Assembly: GCF_036588685.1 (NCBI RefSeq)
Contig: NC_086386.1
Span: 76,320,682-76,384,681, forward strand
Direction of reading: 5' to 3'
Source: Mytilus trossulus
Lineage: Eukaryota > Mollusca > Bivalvia > Mytilida > Mytilidae
DNA: 64,000 nt
The translations under genes were made by a program, and so were the position numbers. The stretch's first letter is position 1. Each line of letters starts with the position of its first letter. The notes below the pieces were generated by a model. The model saw nothing but the letters and a program-made list of their open reading frames with translations, was not told the DNA's origin and made no database searches. Below are positions 39,901 through 46,080 of this stretch, piece by piece.

Positions 39901-40907
39901 AATGCATCGACTTAGCTAATATAATTAATCTGTAATGCTCAGATCAACAAGCAGAGGACTCCTAGCAGTTACATCATGTCAGATTCAGACCTTAATCTAA
40001 CTGATTGAAAGAGTATGTCTTCTTGTAATGAAAATCCAGAACAATTTCCTCCGTTCAGGGTCAAGGATCATACTATCATAAACAATATTAGAAACGCATT
40101 ACCCGTATCATGCCCACAACTGTTTTTTTAATAAATGTATTTATTTCCTATGCAAAGAATCAATATCAATACCAAAATATGCTCTCCTTAATAACCAAAC
40201 CACAGTATCGTAACTATATCCTTTCTTACTTAGTCTGTGTAAATGTTTGATTAGCTTTTGAGATGAAAACCGACATGTTTGTGCTTTATTAATAGTATCA
40301 TTGAAGATTGAATGTGGAATACATGAAAGAACAAGATGTCTGCTTGATGATTTGCAAATGCTATCCTTGTACTGGTGAAAAAATTTAGTAAATGCTTCGA
40401 TTAGTTTGTGATATCAAAAACCCTAGTGTAATAATTTCTAAATGATACAGAATTTACTTTCGTTCAAATCAATTACGTGTGTATGTACTTTCAAAACTCC
40501 AGCTTCAAATTTGGCATTGGTTCTTATTTCACCTTGGCTCAAGACTTGAATACGCAAATCAACAATAAACCTCCGACAAGCGTTTCTAAGATTAATGGTC
40601 TTTATTCCTCAGTTAAAACATCCGAAAATTAAAATTATCAATAAACATTGTTGACATTTTCATCTGATCACGTGATAATAGTTATATTCGCTTTGCCTTG
40701 AACACTTCTTCGAAATTACCATTTGATTTTTAATGACGTGTAAAAAATTTCAGGGATATAAACAAAGAAATGGAATCAACACCTACCCAGCAAAACATTA
40801 AGGATTTACGAGAGGAAATGCATCAAATGAGAGACACTTTGATTCAGGAGATACGACATTTAGATTATCGTCAACCAGTTGTAGCATCAGTTTATCAAAG
40901 GCGATAA
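3801..40907 (+). CDS. TRPM-like: Gene A: TRPM-family cation channel, complete or nearly complete (24-25 exons)
   Basis: This gene encodes a melastatin-type TRP channel, a tetrameric plasma-membrane cation channel. Joining the exons listed separately gives one open frame of about 1202 residues if the candidate first exon is used. Every junction is GT-AG and every phase matches its neighbour. Order of parts: SLOG/LSDAT-like region with SWIVTCGTESG, DPNHT and VVVIEGSGGAAD motifs (about 44-230), melastatin homology regions (about 230-735), pre-S1 region with RFYNAP (about 790-806), S1-S6 (about 807-1047), TRP helix (about 1048-1085), and a short Gln/Glu-rich, probably coiled-coil tail. No alpha-kinase or NUDT9 domain follows, so it would be a channel only. 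The length fits the family. A possible poly(A) signal AATAAA lies at 41048-41053, with others at 41242 and 41488. The 5' end is uncertain. I cannot assign the TRPM subclade without a phylogeny. Confidence 0.9.
4014..4147 (+). CDS. TRPM-like: Gene A exon 2: SLOG/LSDAT-like domain, WIVTCGTESG motif
   Basis: The exon encodes SWIVTCGTESGVVNFIEEAV followed by IPIVGLM. This matches the family signature 'AWIxTGGtxxGVmkxxgeAv', the Rossmann-like nucleotide-sensing fold at the TRPM N-terminus. The second glycine of TGG is Cys here. It ends in phase 0 at gag|gtaatt. The 5' boundary (gttgtag|att) is less secure because no clear pyrimidine tract precedes it. Confidence 0.8.
4190..4640 (-). repeat. Dispersed mussel-type repeat in intron 2
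   Basis: In reverse complement this carries the series 'cctcggag ttgat', 'gaatacgacagttgttgat', 'accattgagaggttt' and 'gttcaatccat', shared with copies at about 20620-20900, 45190-45450, 46260-46500, 46640-46870, 49680-49980 and 57100-57250 (+), and 27600-27930, 36930-37110 and 60960-61340 (-). No coding capacity is visible. The small ORF at 4442-4639 falls in it. Confidence 0.6.
5264..5480 (+). CDS. TRPM-like: Gene A exon 3: SLOG/LSDAT-like domain, DPNHT motif
   Basis: After a good acceptor (ttttcttttgcaag) the frame reads IKPLGKHVKVEK... and then LDPNHTQFIVVKDSF, the counterpart of the TRPM 'pNHshFiLvDdGt' strand. It continues through SSECREAFESFLS and ends at cacag|gtaagt with one base left over. 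The ATG at 5210 upstream belongs to the intron and is not needed as a start. Confidence 0.9.
6075..6258 (+). CDS. TRPM-like: Gene A exon 4: SLOG/LSDAT-like domain, EGG and VIEGSGGAAD motifs
   Basis: The exon encodes LPIVLVLLEGGIDALKTT and then NPVVVIEGSGGAADFLSM. These are two of the most diagnostic TRPM N-terminal motifs (family form: 'PvvxlivEGGxntI' and 'PvVVxdGSGrAaDiLa'). The usual Arg of GSGRA is Gly here. It begins with two bases completing the Asp codon split from exon 3 and ends with two bases spare (aatag|gttttc). Confidence 0.93.
7191..7335 (+). CDS. TRPM-like: Gene A exon 5: melastatin homology region 1/2 helix bundle
   Basis: The exon encodes a charged helical stretch including LSEYVENLHKLIRKCFEDK and ATKWATECLTKHEL. 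By position it corresponds to the TRPM segment running up to '..kkelItVf'. Acceptor is tttgaatag|g and donor is aattg|gtatga, ending in phase 0. Confidence 0.85.
7336..9518. other. Gene A intron 5; a short tandem repeat, otherwise nothing recognised
   Basis: The intron contains a roughly 64-bp unit repeated about twice at 8283-8420 (TTTTG...GATTATAAGG...TTGAAAGACCTTT), and weak similarity to the 'GCGTTGTCAG' dispersed repeat at about 8930-8990. The several 60-97-codon ORFs here have no family features and are best treated as chance. Confidence 0.5.
9519..9597 (+). CDS. TRPM-like: Gene A exon 6: melastatin homology region, 'ItVfrm...diLxAil' segment
   Basis: This short exon encodes IHVYSMEEQTTKLDDLIQKAIFGKYT, matching the TRPM 'ItVFrmxexxxxdldxaILtALlkg' motif. 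The acceptor follows a T-rich tract (ttttttttaactttgtag). The donor is tacag|gtaacc with one base left over, as exon 7 requires. Confidence 0.88.
10049..11296 (-). mobile_element. Tc1/mariner-like element copy 1, inactive, in gene A intron 6
   Basis: The element is bounded by CACATGGAAAAA at the left and TTTTTCCATGTG at the right, each next to TA (10047-10048 and 11297-11298), the target duplication of Tc1/mariner elements. On the minus strand it encodes fragments such as MVRRKSIAYKTILKREW and LIATGYR plus FRIQCSAELAKV, which resemble the HTH and linker part of Tc1 transposases. Stops, frameshifts and a missing central region leave it inactive. The internal part 11050-11296 differs from the other copies. 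Confidence 0.85.
11505..11674 (+). CDS. TRPM-like: Gene A exon 7: melastatin homology region, 'QLKLxxxWxxxDIAKxEIF'
   Basis: The exon encodes QKQLKLVAKWKNYDIAKKEIF, clearly the TRPM 'qLsLALaWnRvDiAksEIF' motif. The usual Asn-Arg-Val is replaced by Lys-Asn-Tyr. It ends in phase 0 at ttacaa|gtaaag. The preceding 1.9-kb intron holds a Tc1-like element. Confidence 0.9.
12021..12149 (+). CDS. TRPM-like: Gene A exon 8: extra segment inside the melastatin homology regions
   Basis: A 43-codon, phase-0 exon with a good acceptor (ttcaaattacag) and donor (catgtaattt). It encodes ELNETRMTHLKNETLKVVDQ and a Lys-rich helix. Together with exon 9 it sits where typical TRPM proteins go directly from the 'EIF' helix to the next 'LldALxxxRxdFV' helix. 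I do not recognise a separate domain. It may be a lineage-specific loop insertion. Confidence 0.75.
12371..12559 (+). CDS. TRPM-like: Gene A exon 9: extra segment inside the melastatin homology regions
   Basis: A 63-codon, phase-0 exon (tttacag|ttt ... gttgat|gtaagt) encoding FEGIYRTNYPMGKNRPNFF and then a helical stretch (KSFAALIKNMNDQFFLEQEG). It continues the insertion started in exon 8. Both splice sites are strong and the frame is open, so it is probably real. The function is unknown. Confidence 0.75.
13325..13465 (+). CDS. TRPM-like: Gene A exon 10: melastatin homology region, 'LxxALxxxxxdlVxLlm' helix
   Basis: The exon encodes LFQSSLLANKTDLVMLVMQK and ends FVLDNLPNIFRL. This corresponds to the TRPM motif 'mldALvldRvdFVklLlenGv..FLt..rLeeLy'. 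Phase 0 at both ends, donor ctg|gtaagt. Confidence 0.85.
13851..13895 (+). CDS. TRPM-like: Gene A exon 11: 15-codon micro-exon in the MHR3-MHR4 linker
   Basis: A 45-bp exon between ttaatttcag and gtaaat, encoding SIEIKDCSAIVLIQQ, in phase 0 at both ends. It is the first of three successive micro-exons in the variable linker before MHR4, so any of them could be skipped without a frameshift. Support is from splice sites and frame only. Confidence 0.6.
14335..14376 (+). CDS. TRPM-like: Gene A exon 12: 14-codon micro-exon in the linker
   Basis: A 42-bp, phase-0 exon between tgttcctttag and gtaagt, encoding HWEVNHDKDMESHL. Strong splice sites and an open frame are the evidence. It is hydrophilic and not alignable to a known motif. 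Confidence 0.6.
14782..17194. mobile_element. CACTA-like non-autonomous DNA transposon in gene A intron 12
   Basis: The left end reads CACTACACAAGTCTGAAAAG. The right end, reverse complemented, reads CACTACAGAAGTC followed by AAAAAGTCTGAAAAGACC. Both are flanked by TTT (14779-14781 and 17195-17197), a 3-bp target duplication typical of CACTA/EnSpm elements. Inside both ends lie many subterminal repeats: CTTGACA at least 7 times on the left (14835-15085) and TGTCAAG at least 6 times on the right (16672-17096), mirror images of each other. The 1.5-kb core shows no transposase frame. A 'CCGTACGGCC' dispersed repeat sits at about 16750-16880 between two copies of AGACATATTCAGACATTATT. Confidence 0.75.
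17430..17670. repeat. Dispersed repeat, also at about 27950-28070
   Basis: Both places share the series 'GAACACCAATAAAATGTGGA'-like start, CCGGTAAATAATYGGT, and TTTGGAACTCTTRGTTTA, in the same order. The minus-strand ORF at 17420-17620 lies in it. I do not recognise its class. Confidence 0.4.
18362..18403 (+). CDS. TRPM-like: Gene A exon 13: 14-codon micro-exon in the linker
   Basis: A 42-bp, phase-0 exon after a long pyrimidine tract (cttttttttctag), donor gtagga, encoding TSALQSKLDKKKEK. The Lys-rich sequence runs smoothly into the MKIKKEKKNNK of exon 14. It is separated from exon 12 by a 4-kb intron that holds the CACTA-like element. Confidence 0.6.
18650..18960 (+). repeat. Mussel-type dispersed repeat in gene A intron 13
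   Basis: Contains GTAGTTGTCGTTTGTTTATG, 'TTTTTGGGCCCTTCATAGCT', 'GAAGGCCGTACACTGACCTA' and 'GAGAGGTGTCTCATTTACAC'. I recognise this combination as a very common repeat of Mytilus-type genomes. Shorter relatives lie at about 27480-27560, 47540-47610, 54680-54770 and 55400-55620, and a complementary one at 22420-22490. Confidence 0.6.
19608..19713 (+). CDS. TRPM-like: Gene A exon 14: Lys-rich linker entering MHR4
   Basis: The exon encodes MKIKKEKKNNKVLLAVNSF and then IIDLFENPRFKLYEFK. It starts after tttaacattgcag and leaves one base at caaag|gtcagt, the phase shared with the next exon. The Lys-rich run resembles the polybasic linker before MHR4 in other TRPM proteins. Confidence 0.8.
19714..21383. 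other. Gene A intron 14; one dispersed repeat, otherwise nothing
   Basis: The only recognisable content is the dispersed repeat at about 20620-20900 (GGCGCTATAAAACCAGGTTT ... CCAAGTCAAGAATATGACAG ... TTGTTTTTCCTCTAAGTTCAG). A short (AAAAC)n run occurs at about 20228-20255. Confidence 0.5.
21384..21506 (+). CDS. TRPM-like: Gene A exon 15: MHR4 start, 'PFxxLFxWAVL' motif
   Basis: The exon encodes KPFHHLFVWAVLVNWREMAM followed by FWEQETDL, matching the TRPM 'pfxeLmlWAvLmkrqkMAlffW' signature. Its acceptor is tttttatcag and its donor acgt|gtaaga. Gene B has the same exon at 63744-63872 with the same phases (6 bp longer). Confidence 0.93.
22618..23392 (-). mobile_element. Tc1/mariner-like element copy 2, truncated, in gene A intron 15
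   Basis: The left end reads GACATGGAAAAAAGTATTGCAA after TA. The minus strand carries MVRRKPIAYKTILKREWW ... RTVRDRLIATGYRTIRPFRR, related to copies 1 and 3. It has lost about 100 bp relative to copy 1 near 22940-22950. Its other end is missing: homology stops after GATGACCAACAATA near 23392, where a TAATGCA array begins. Confidence 0.82.
23393..23600. repeat. Array of TAATGCA / TGCATTA motifs
   Basis: Within 200 bp the strings GTAATGC, TGCATTA, TGCAATTAC and GTAATGA recur at least eight times on both strands (TGTAATGCATG, AAGTAATGCATTATATTAC, CACGTAATGCA, GGTAATGAAATATC, TGCATTACCTCATGC). It directly abuts the broken end of Tc1-like copy 2. Confidence 0.55.
24144..24243 (+). CDS. TRPM-like: Gene A exon 16: MHR4, 'ALxAsxvlkxla' helix
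   Basis: The exon encodes CSALFASAVLKELSEKAHFS (first codon split), counterpart of the TRPM 'eAlakALvAsklykxma' helix. Acceptor ttttaattgcag, donor tctag|gtaagc. The gene B exon at 61555-61654 has exactly the same length (100 bp) and nearly the same start. Confidence 0.92.
24775..24925 (+). repeat. Mussel 'GCCAGACGCGC' repeat, gene A intron 16
   Basis: Reads CGCCAGACGCGCATTTCGTC, then AGACTCATCCGTGACGCTC, GTACGAAGTTGAAGAGCATTG and TTGCCAAATACAGCTTA. Relatives: 26380-26920, 28670-28830, 59660-59730, 59805-59960 (+) and 47850-47905, 61865-62510 (-). Confidence 0.7.
25638..25860 (+). CDS. TRPM-like: Gene A exon 17: MHR4, 'FExLAcxxmxxly ... FmAHTxcQ' motif
   Basis: The exon encodes HFENLACNVMTQLYSDDREN, then STPLEIAVSQKLEKFMAHTA and IWNGDI. 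These match the TRPM motifs 'FxxlAvellxecyxxDexxA' and 'tcLxLAvxakhrdFvAHtccQxLLxxiWxG'. Length (223 bp) and phases equal those of the gene B exon at 60092-60314. Confidence 0.94.
26380..26926 (+). repeat. Two tandem partial copies of the 'GCCAGACGCGC' repeat family, intron 17
   Basis: Two successive units end in the same way: CTGACTACTAGGCTGGTAAT ... CGGGGACGAAACGTCC (about 26505-26550) and CTGACTACTGGGCTGGTGAT ... CGGGGACGAAACTTCC (about 26838-26875). Each is preceded by an AAATACGGCTAAG-like block. The second is interrupted by the next element. Confidence 0.6.
26927..28658. mobile_element. 1.7-kb DNA element with GGGGCCGGTAACAAGAA terminal inverted repeats
   Basis: The left end reads GGGGCCGGTAACAAGAAAT and the right end CTTCTTGTTACCGGCCCC, an exact 17-base inverted match. 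Just outside, ACCCT (left) and AGGGT (right) also mirror each other, so the true ends may be a few bases further out. It splits a copy of the GCCAGACGCGC repeat, which shows it inserted later. The interior is a nest of older repeats (27480-27930), with a 62-codon ORF at 28308-28496 that I cannot assign. No transposase is evident. Confidence 0.65.
28990..29208 (+). CDS. TRPM-like: Gene A exon 18: pre-S1 region and start of S1 (FYNAP motif)
   Basis: The exon encodes a hydrophobic helix (MVLFLPMLLIQALGFITF), a polar Pro/Gln/Asp-rich cytosolic stretch, and then HRFYNAPVTKFCVYM, the diagnostic TRPM 'FYnAPvvkFw' entry into S1. Phase 0 at both ends (ttgtag|att ... atg|gtaggt). The gene B counterpart at 58552-58791 is 21 bp longer and diverged in the polar stretch. 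Confidence 0.94.
29209..31076. other. Gene A intron 18; nothing but the hairpin
   Basis: AT-rich DNA with no coding signal. The single notable structure is the 74-bp inverted repeat at 30411-30572. Confidence 0.5.
30411..30572. repeat. Nearly perfect 74-bp inverted repeat with a 14-bp loop
   Basis: The arms 30411-30484 and 30499-30572 are reverse complements with only about three mismatches (for example GCTCTATGC against GCTTTATGC). The loop is CTCGGTAACGCTCA. Such a structure is typical of a foldback MITE. Transcribed with gene A it would make a long stable hairpin. Confidence 0.9.
31077..31217 (+). CDS. TRPM-like: Gene A exon 19: S1-S2 of the channel
   Basis: The exon encodes S1 (ITYMTFVVIFAIFVLTDLYP), a short extracellular loop with NPPSILEY, and S2 ending IAIDEVRQ. 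The Glu and Gln spaced ExxQ at the end of S2 are the positions that bind activating calcium in TRPM2/4/5/8. Phase 0 at both ends; the gene B exon has the same 141-bp length. Confidence 0.95.
31527..31781 (+). CDS. TRPM-like: Gene A exon 20: S3-S4 and S4-S5 linker
   Basis: The exon encodes S3 (VWNIFDIIMYLLFLLSVLLR), S4 with FILRSMHFFFIQRFIGP and the KVVMIGRM linker. WNxxD supplies the Asn and Asp that complete the calcium site in calcium-activated TRPM channels. 'GPkvvMIGrM' is a strong TRPM signature. Phase 0 ends; same 255-bp length as gene B 56148-56402. Confidence 0.96.
32288..32465 (+). CDS. TRPM-like: Gene A exon 21: S5, pore helix and selectivity filter
   Basis: The exon encodes S5 (LGFFIALYALFLISFGIMYQ), AILFPNS, the pore helix and the filter region VVYLPYWQLYGEL. 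The acidic 'GE' filter is like that of TRPM1/3/6/7 rather than the 'GQ' of TRPM2/4/5, which suggests permeability to divalent cations (inference). It leaves one base at gaag|gtatcc. Same length (178 bp) as the gene B exon. Confidence 0.95.
32690..33115. repeat. GTTAAC palindrome array in gene A intron 21
   Basis: About 12 copies of GTTAAC, mostly as AAGTTAACTT, occur in roughly 400 bp. They are interleaved with ACCAGTCCTG / CCAGACCTG / CCAGGACCG blocks in both orientations (GGACTGGTC also occurs). The best-conserved unit is AAGTTAACTTCGAAACCAGT with CCTG after it. The array is neither a simple tandem repeat nor a gene. Confidence 0.8.
33913..34063 (+). CDS. TRPM-like: Gene A exon 22: pore turret loop and S6
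   Basis: The exon encodes an extracellular loop with two cysteines (NCTSN and TRCPI), which may form the loop disulfide seen in several TRPM structures, followed by S6 (AVYLILTNILLVNIIIAMFS). 'YLxxtNILLxNxxIAMF' is the most conserved TRPM S6 motif. Ends with two bases at ttc|gtaagt. Confidence 0.95.
34617..34822. mobile_element. MITE-like element ending 24 bp before gene A exon 23
   Basis: The left end ATACTGTGGATTCATTAATA mirrors the right end AATAAATTAATCCATAGTAT. Inside, AAAATTGGTACCCACGAAAA mirrors ATACCAATTTTCGTTGCTTT. A 5' part of a related copy lies at about 59172-59330 in gene B. The element stops right beside the pyrimidine tract of the exon 23 acceptor. Confidence 0.7.
34846..35027 (+). 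CDS. TRPM-like: Gene A exon 23: TRP helix
   Basis: The exon encodes RTFDTVQDNSEMIYKFHMYA and then EYYDRPMFPIPIVI and a basic tail. This is the TRP helix and the 'yxdRPxxPxPxxi' connector. The TRP-box Trp (family form WKFQR) is Tyr here (YKFHM). The Arg of that motif, implicated in PIP2 response in TRPM8, is Met. Gene B keeps Trp at the same place. Donor is tttg|gtaaat. Confidence 0.94.
35028..38078. other. Gene A intron 23; dispersed repeats and a poly-G run
   Basis: Between 36661 and 37200 are two adjoining mussel-type repeats ('CCGAGGGAAACGCATTAAAT' followed by 'GGACACTTTTAAAGGGGAAT' and 'GGTGGGTTGAACCTGGTTTT'). A run of 24 G lies at 37630-37653. About 35140-35270 resembles the CCAAAATGACACAGA repeat family. 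The rest is AT-rich with no signal. Minus-strand ORFs at 36890-37202 fall in the repeats. Confidence 0.55.
37630..37653 (+). repeat. Poly-G tract of 24 bases
   Basis: An uninterrupted run of 24 G in otherwise AT-rich intron sequence. Its exact length in the genome is uncertain because such runs sequence poorly. It can form G-quadruplexes in principle. Confidence 0.85.
38079..38208 (+). CDS. TRPM-like: Gene A exon 24: C-terminal connector helix
   Basis: The exon encodes VQDVQAAEIERLHVVEKKAF and then ARSRYDAKKMMTDE. By position it is the C-terminal helix leading to the coiled coil. It has the same length (130 bp) and phases as gene B 48968-49097. Acceptor is attctgttgtag; donor gaaag|gtaaaa. 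Confidence 0.92.
38209..40753. other. Gene A intron 24; one dispersed repeat
   Basis: A repeat at about 39625-39770 (GTACTATTGTTTGTCTGTTT ... GGCGTTGTCAGTTTATTTTC ... GAGTTTGACTGTCCC) also occurs at about 57700-57830, and partly at about 15180-15260. A short inverted pair, GTATAATGAGACT (39037) and AGTCTCATTATAC (39125), lies upstream. The ORF at 39626-39841 is only the repeat. Confidence 0.5.
40754..40907 (+). CDS. TRPM-like: Gene A exon 25: C-terminal coiled-coil-like tail and stop
   Basis: The exon encodes RDINKEMESTPTQQNIKDLR, EEMHQMRDTLIQEIRHLDY and a short end VYQRR before TAA (40905-40907). Heptad-like spacing of Leu/Met/Ile suggests the TRPM assembly coiled coil. No enzyme domain follows. 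Gene B ends with an equivalent exon (RDINKES ... VIQEIRQLN), which confirms the frame. Confidence 0.92.
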
Positions 40908-41047
40908 TATGACATTAAAAGATGCTTGGATACAGTTTTCAGAACACTAATTCGGCTCTTACTACTAGTAATCATATTTTTGCAACTAAATACTGTTTTG
41001 AACTGCGATCTTGTTTGAGTAATATCGACTTTTTGACATTCATATAA

Positions 41048-41053
41048 AATAAA
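41048..41053 (+). promoter_or_regulatory. Possible poly(A) signal of gene A
   Basis: AATAAA occurs 141 bp after the stop codon of gene A, a normal distance. Further AATAAA hexamers at 41242 and 41488 could give longer 3' UTRs. Confidence 0.5.
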
Positions 41054-44000
41054 CAGTAAAAGTAATTGTACATAGCGTTTAAACACATATATTCACACAT
41101 GAGTTTTATTTACGTAGACTAGTAGATCATTAATTAAGTTTGGTGTGTTTGTTTGTAACATTTCTTAGTGTGGAGAGTATGTGTTGTAAAAGATCAAGAT
41201 TTAGTTTTGCCACACGTTTTCCTTTAAAATATGTTGACTTTAATAAAATTATAAAAGGTTTCATTTGGGGTCATGAGCATCTAAAGATGTTGTATACATA
41301 TTATAAAACTGATTGAAAGTAACTGTTAATGTATTTCGAATTCATTTATGTACAACAAAATAGCATGATTCGCGTATGCGTTAAAACAGTTTTCGTTCTC
41401 AGTGGATTTTGAATAATCAGTAAACATGAAAACTTAATCAATATGGTGTATCTAAATTTACTAACTTTTTTCAGTATGTTTCTTTATAATAAAGTGTATA
41501 AAAAATTGTAGTTATTTTTTGTCAGTCATATAGAAAAAAGCAGATTGCAAGCGTTTGATAAATACAGTTTGGTGCTGACCAAGTTTACATGTAGAAGGGC
41601 GGAAAAGTTAACTCTGCGATCACTCGAACATTTCAGAAGATATATAAAGTAAACGGGCGTTTGCTTTTGTATTGATTTTTTTTCCGCGTTAACGCGTTTT
41701 CAATCTTGGAAAAGAAAATATTTAAAATCCGCCATTTAACGTTATTGGAATGGATTCGTTGCAATTAATTCAAGTCATTATTTCGAAGTGTTTTTGAATT
41801 GTTACGGGTTCAAACACATGTACGTAAATTATTGAGATAAAAGTCGTTTTAGCAAAATAAAAATAAAAACACTGTACAAATGTACACAAAATCTATTTCA
41901 TTTTTACACAATCAGTTAACGCAAAAAATAAACGCGCGGGTTTCATATGAATATTAAGAACAATCACTCTTAATAGGGTTTAATATCATACCATCATTAA
42001 ATATATGAGACGAAGATATCCAGCAACATGCCAACAACTGGTTAAAATATAAATGTATTTACTTCCGATGCAAAGACACTATAAGAGAATCAATATTAGA
42101 GCCAAAATATTGTCATTTGTAATTACCGGACAACAGTATCTTGGTACATTAGTAGCAGTATATCAACCTCACATGCATATGGGATACACATTTCCCAACT
42201 TATTCGATATTCAAGAGCTTAGACTTTTCAAAACGTCGTCAGTGTCTAACATGTCTAATTAGAAAGTTTATGAACCATGGATTTGTCAAGGAAGGTCTTG
42301 TCCTTTTTCTGAAAATGTTCATCAGAAGGTACCAAGAACTTATTGATAAATATTTCGTATCAACTTCACAAATACTACATGATGGTCCTAATGTATAGAT
42401 TCCACGTACTGACGTTGTTTAGCATCTTAACAACGTGTTATATTGTTCTTTCATTTGAGTTGAAATATTGGCGGAATCTTTAAAAGTACAGTAAGGTAAT
42501 GTGTTTGTATTATCTCTAATTTTTGCTATTGGGTTTTTTTATGTGGGACTTTTTGTGTTTCGTCAATGGTTCATTACTCTGTAGTTTAAAAGATTCCGCA
42601 AAAATCTTTTTGTTCTATTATATGTTATTATGATATTGTTATATTATTATCATGAAAAATACTTTGAACTAAAAACGACAAAATTATTTTATTCGCGCAG
42701 TGGTATGAAGAGACTGTGGCAAGCTTTAGAGCTTTAGGTGGAAAGTGAAAACAATAAAAAATCATCAAACCTTGCTTAAAATAAACATCTTAGTCTTAAA
42801 AGATCATACGACAAACAATGTAACATTTGTGAGGAAAAAAACTTTTTTGACAGCTAAATAATGGTTAGCATAGAAACTAGTGAATCTGAGACACTATTTG
42901 AGGTAAAAAAAAAAAAAAATATTCCGACATGAAATATAATATCAGAATAAAGAATAGTGGTCATTGCAAGTAAATATTTTAATTATATAACCTTAAAATT
43001 AAAAGTAAAAAAAAAATCTTTTCTTAAAATAATGTTTATTTATGGTTGCTATGATAACAAGAATATCACAGGGTTCAAGTTTATGAATTTTACACAAAAA
43101 TAAGCAATTTTTGGGTCAAAATTATAAAAAATCTAGATGTATATAACACAAAATATGGTACTGAGAAAAATGAGTGACTATCATATAATGCAAAGAAAAA
43201 AAAATGGGTAGACAATTGAATTTTATTGGTAGCAGCTACCCAACATTATGCTGTTTCGGAAGCAATTTTGTTCAAAAACTACAAATTTTTCAACCTAATA
43301 GGGGTCAAGCTATCATAAAAAACACTTATATGATTTAATTTGTACTGACAAAATAAGTGCCACATAAAAGTGATTTCAATTGAGTAGAAAAATATGCTTA
43401 AATTTCCATGGCAACCATCTGTTTTGCAAAGCAACCTACTGAGGCTGAAAATATACAATGTTGATTTTTAACAAAAATGCACAAAATAAGTCACTTTAGC
43501 CTGCTGGTGATAAAATAAAACACAATAACAGTCAAATTGTGCGTTAAGGTATGCGAAACTTTCCTGAGCAACACTAATTCATGACATAAATGCCTAGTAA
43601 CCAAATGATACTTGAAAATACCCACGCTCAATTCATGGATAACAAGCACAATTTAAAAGTATAAATACCTGATTAAATCTAAACTAACATAAAAAGATCA
43701 ATTATGTATCATGTGCATATAACTCCTTCTTTGTCATATCAAATAGAAATTAAAGTGAATATTAAAGGTTTGATCTTTTTATCTTTTCAAACTTTTCGGT
43801 TTTAATCTTTACAGAGCCCCTTAGGTGCCTTGTAAATATAAACATTTTGTTTGCTGCAGATTTAAACAGGTGAGCACCAGTTTGAAAATTCGTGTGCATG
43901 ACTTTAAAACTGGTGAACATGACTTTTTAAAGCATGTGCATGACTTCTAACATCATGCGAACACATTTAAATTGTGCGCATAAGTTTCAAAAATTTGTGT

Positions 44001-45582
44001 GCATAACATTAAAAAATAGTTCGCACGACTTTCAAACTTGTGCTCTCCTCCCTATTGAATAAGTCAACTTTGTTTAAAGTCGTGGTCACTAGTTTTTAAA
44101 CGACCGCAAACATTTCTTGGCGTCGTATATTGGTATGGTGTCTTATTCGAAGTCATCGTTGTCCAAACACACATTTGCTTTCGGGACAATTACTTTGATT
44201 TAAGAGAATGGATCTCTATGAAATTTTTCAGATGGTTCAATATCAAAAAAGTAAGCTTAGGATTGATGTTGGGGGTTTTGGTACCATCAGGTGAAGAAGA
44301 ATTGGGGACCAAAAAGGACCAATAAGAGGTTTATTTGCAATTTCCTGACAATAACTTTTATTTAAGTGATTGGATATCTTTGGATATCTCTGTAATTCTA
44401 GCACAAGGTACCATACTTAGTTTGGGGGTAATAACTCCAAGAAGGGTTCAAAATAAGAAGCATATATGGATTCTTAAAAATTGTCAAGAAGTTCTGGATA
44501 ATTTCATATATCTGTCAAGAGATGCATTTCCAAGAACTTGTTGATAATTATTCCGTATCAGCTTCACAAATAATACAAGATGGTCTTGAAGTATAGATTT
44601 TACGTACAAACGTTGGTTATCATCTTAATAACGTCTTATAGTATTCTTTTATTTGTCTTTATTAATATTACTTTTACTGTTAACTCAGTTTTTTGAAATA
44701 TTCATTTGACGTGACTCTGTGCTTATTTAAAACATCGTACTTTGAATGACAAAATTATTTCATTTATTAATATTACTTTTACTTATGGAATTTGTCATAT
44801 TTTGAATGACAAAACTATTTTATTCAATAATACTACTTTTTCTGTTAAGTCTGTGATTTATTATTATTACTTTTACTGTTAAGTCTGTCTTTTGTTATAT
44901 CAACTTTACGTGACTCTGCATTTATGTATGCCGTCATACTTTGACCGACAAAATTATTTTATGTCTACCTGTGCGAATTTCAAACTTGCAATTTTACACC
45001 AGGAGTGAAAACCTTCCATCCTCTACGGATAGACTTTACATAGATAATAATATCGTATAAGATAAGCAAAATGAGGATGTTAAATTTGATGTCTGTACGC
45101 CTTTTTGTGCTTCTTCGTTACATTTGTTGTGTTTTAAGTGATTAAGATGATAACACAATGTTGTCTGCTGTACCCCTATTTTTGTAATTTTTACTCTTTG
45201 AGTATGTTTGTTTTGTTCACGCATCGTTGACAATGTAATGGAATTTGATGCGACTGTCCTACAAGTGAGAGGTTTAGCTAGCTATAAAACCAGGTTCAAT
45301 CCACCATTTTCTACATTAGAAAATGTCTGTACCAAGTCAGGAATATGACAGTTGTTATCCATTCGTTTAATATGTTTGGACTTTTAATTTTGGACTTTCC
45401 TTTTTGAATTTTCCTCGGAGTTCATTATTTTTGTGTTTTAACTTTTTTTCAGTTTCAAATATCATTTCTTACATTATTTTGATTTATGAACCCTGTATAC
45501 CACCATTCCCCATGTCATTTTTTTTTATTGAAAAACCGTTGAACGGCAAAATTATTTTATACTTTTTCCGATGGGTAAACGG

Positions 45583-46080
45583 ACAGAAAGACACAGGACA
45601 AAAAGACACAGGACATAAAGTCACAAATTTTATAGGACAAAAAGTCACGAATAGTTTGTTGACAATTATTTAAATATATAAGAGATATATCTTGATATAT
45701 TCACTTTTTGATACATATATTCATAGTTATTGTAGGAAAAGTGTCATTATATTTGAAAAATAAAGATTTATCTATTTTAATCATGCAAAAGGTATTTCTT
45801 GGCACCATGAAGCCATTTAAGTTCAAAGCAACATTGATTATTTGATCATCTTTGATATTTTTTGGATAAATTTTGTTTACAATATTGATTTATATACAAT
45901 AGTTCAAGAAAAATACAAAGAAAAAAGTGTATTTTATTCAAAGAATATACTCAGAAAAAATGAATTGTGACTTTTTGTCCTGTGACCTTTTGTCCGTGAC
46001 TTTTTGTCTGTGACTTTTTGTCCTATGACTTTCTGTCCTATATTCATGAACCTGTGACTGTCTGTCCTATATTCTTCTGA
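45583..46080. repeat. Foldback with GGACAAAAAGTCAC / GTGACTTTTTGTCC arrays
   Basis: At the left (45583-45652) GGACARAAAGACACA / GGACAAAAAGTCAC units occur about five times. At the right (45967-46075) the reverse complement GTGACTTTTTGTCC(TAT) occurs about six times with variations. About 310 bp of AT-rich sequence separates the arrays. The arms would pair in many registers. Confidence 0.7.
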
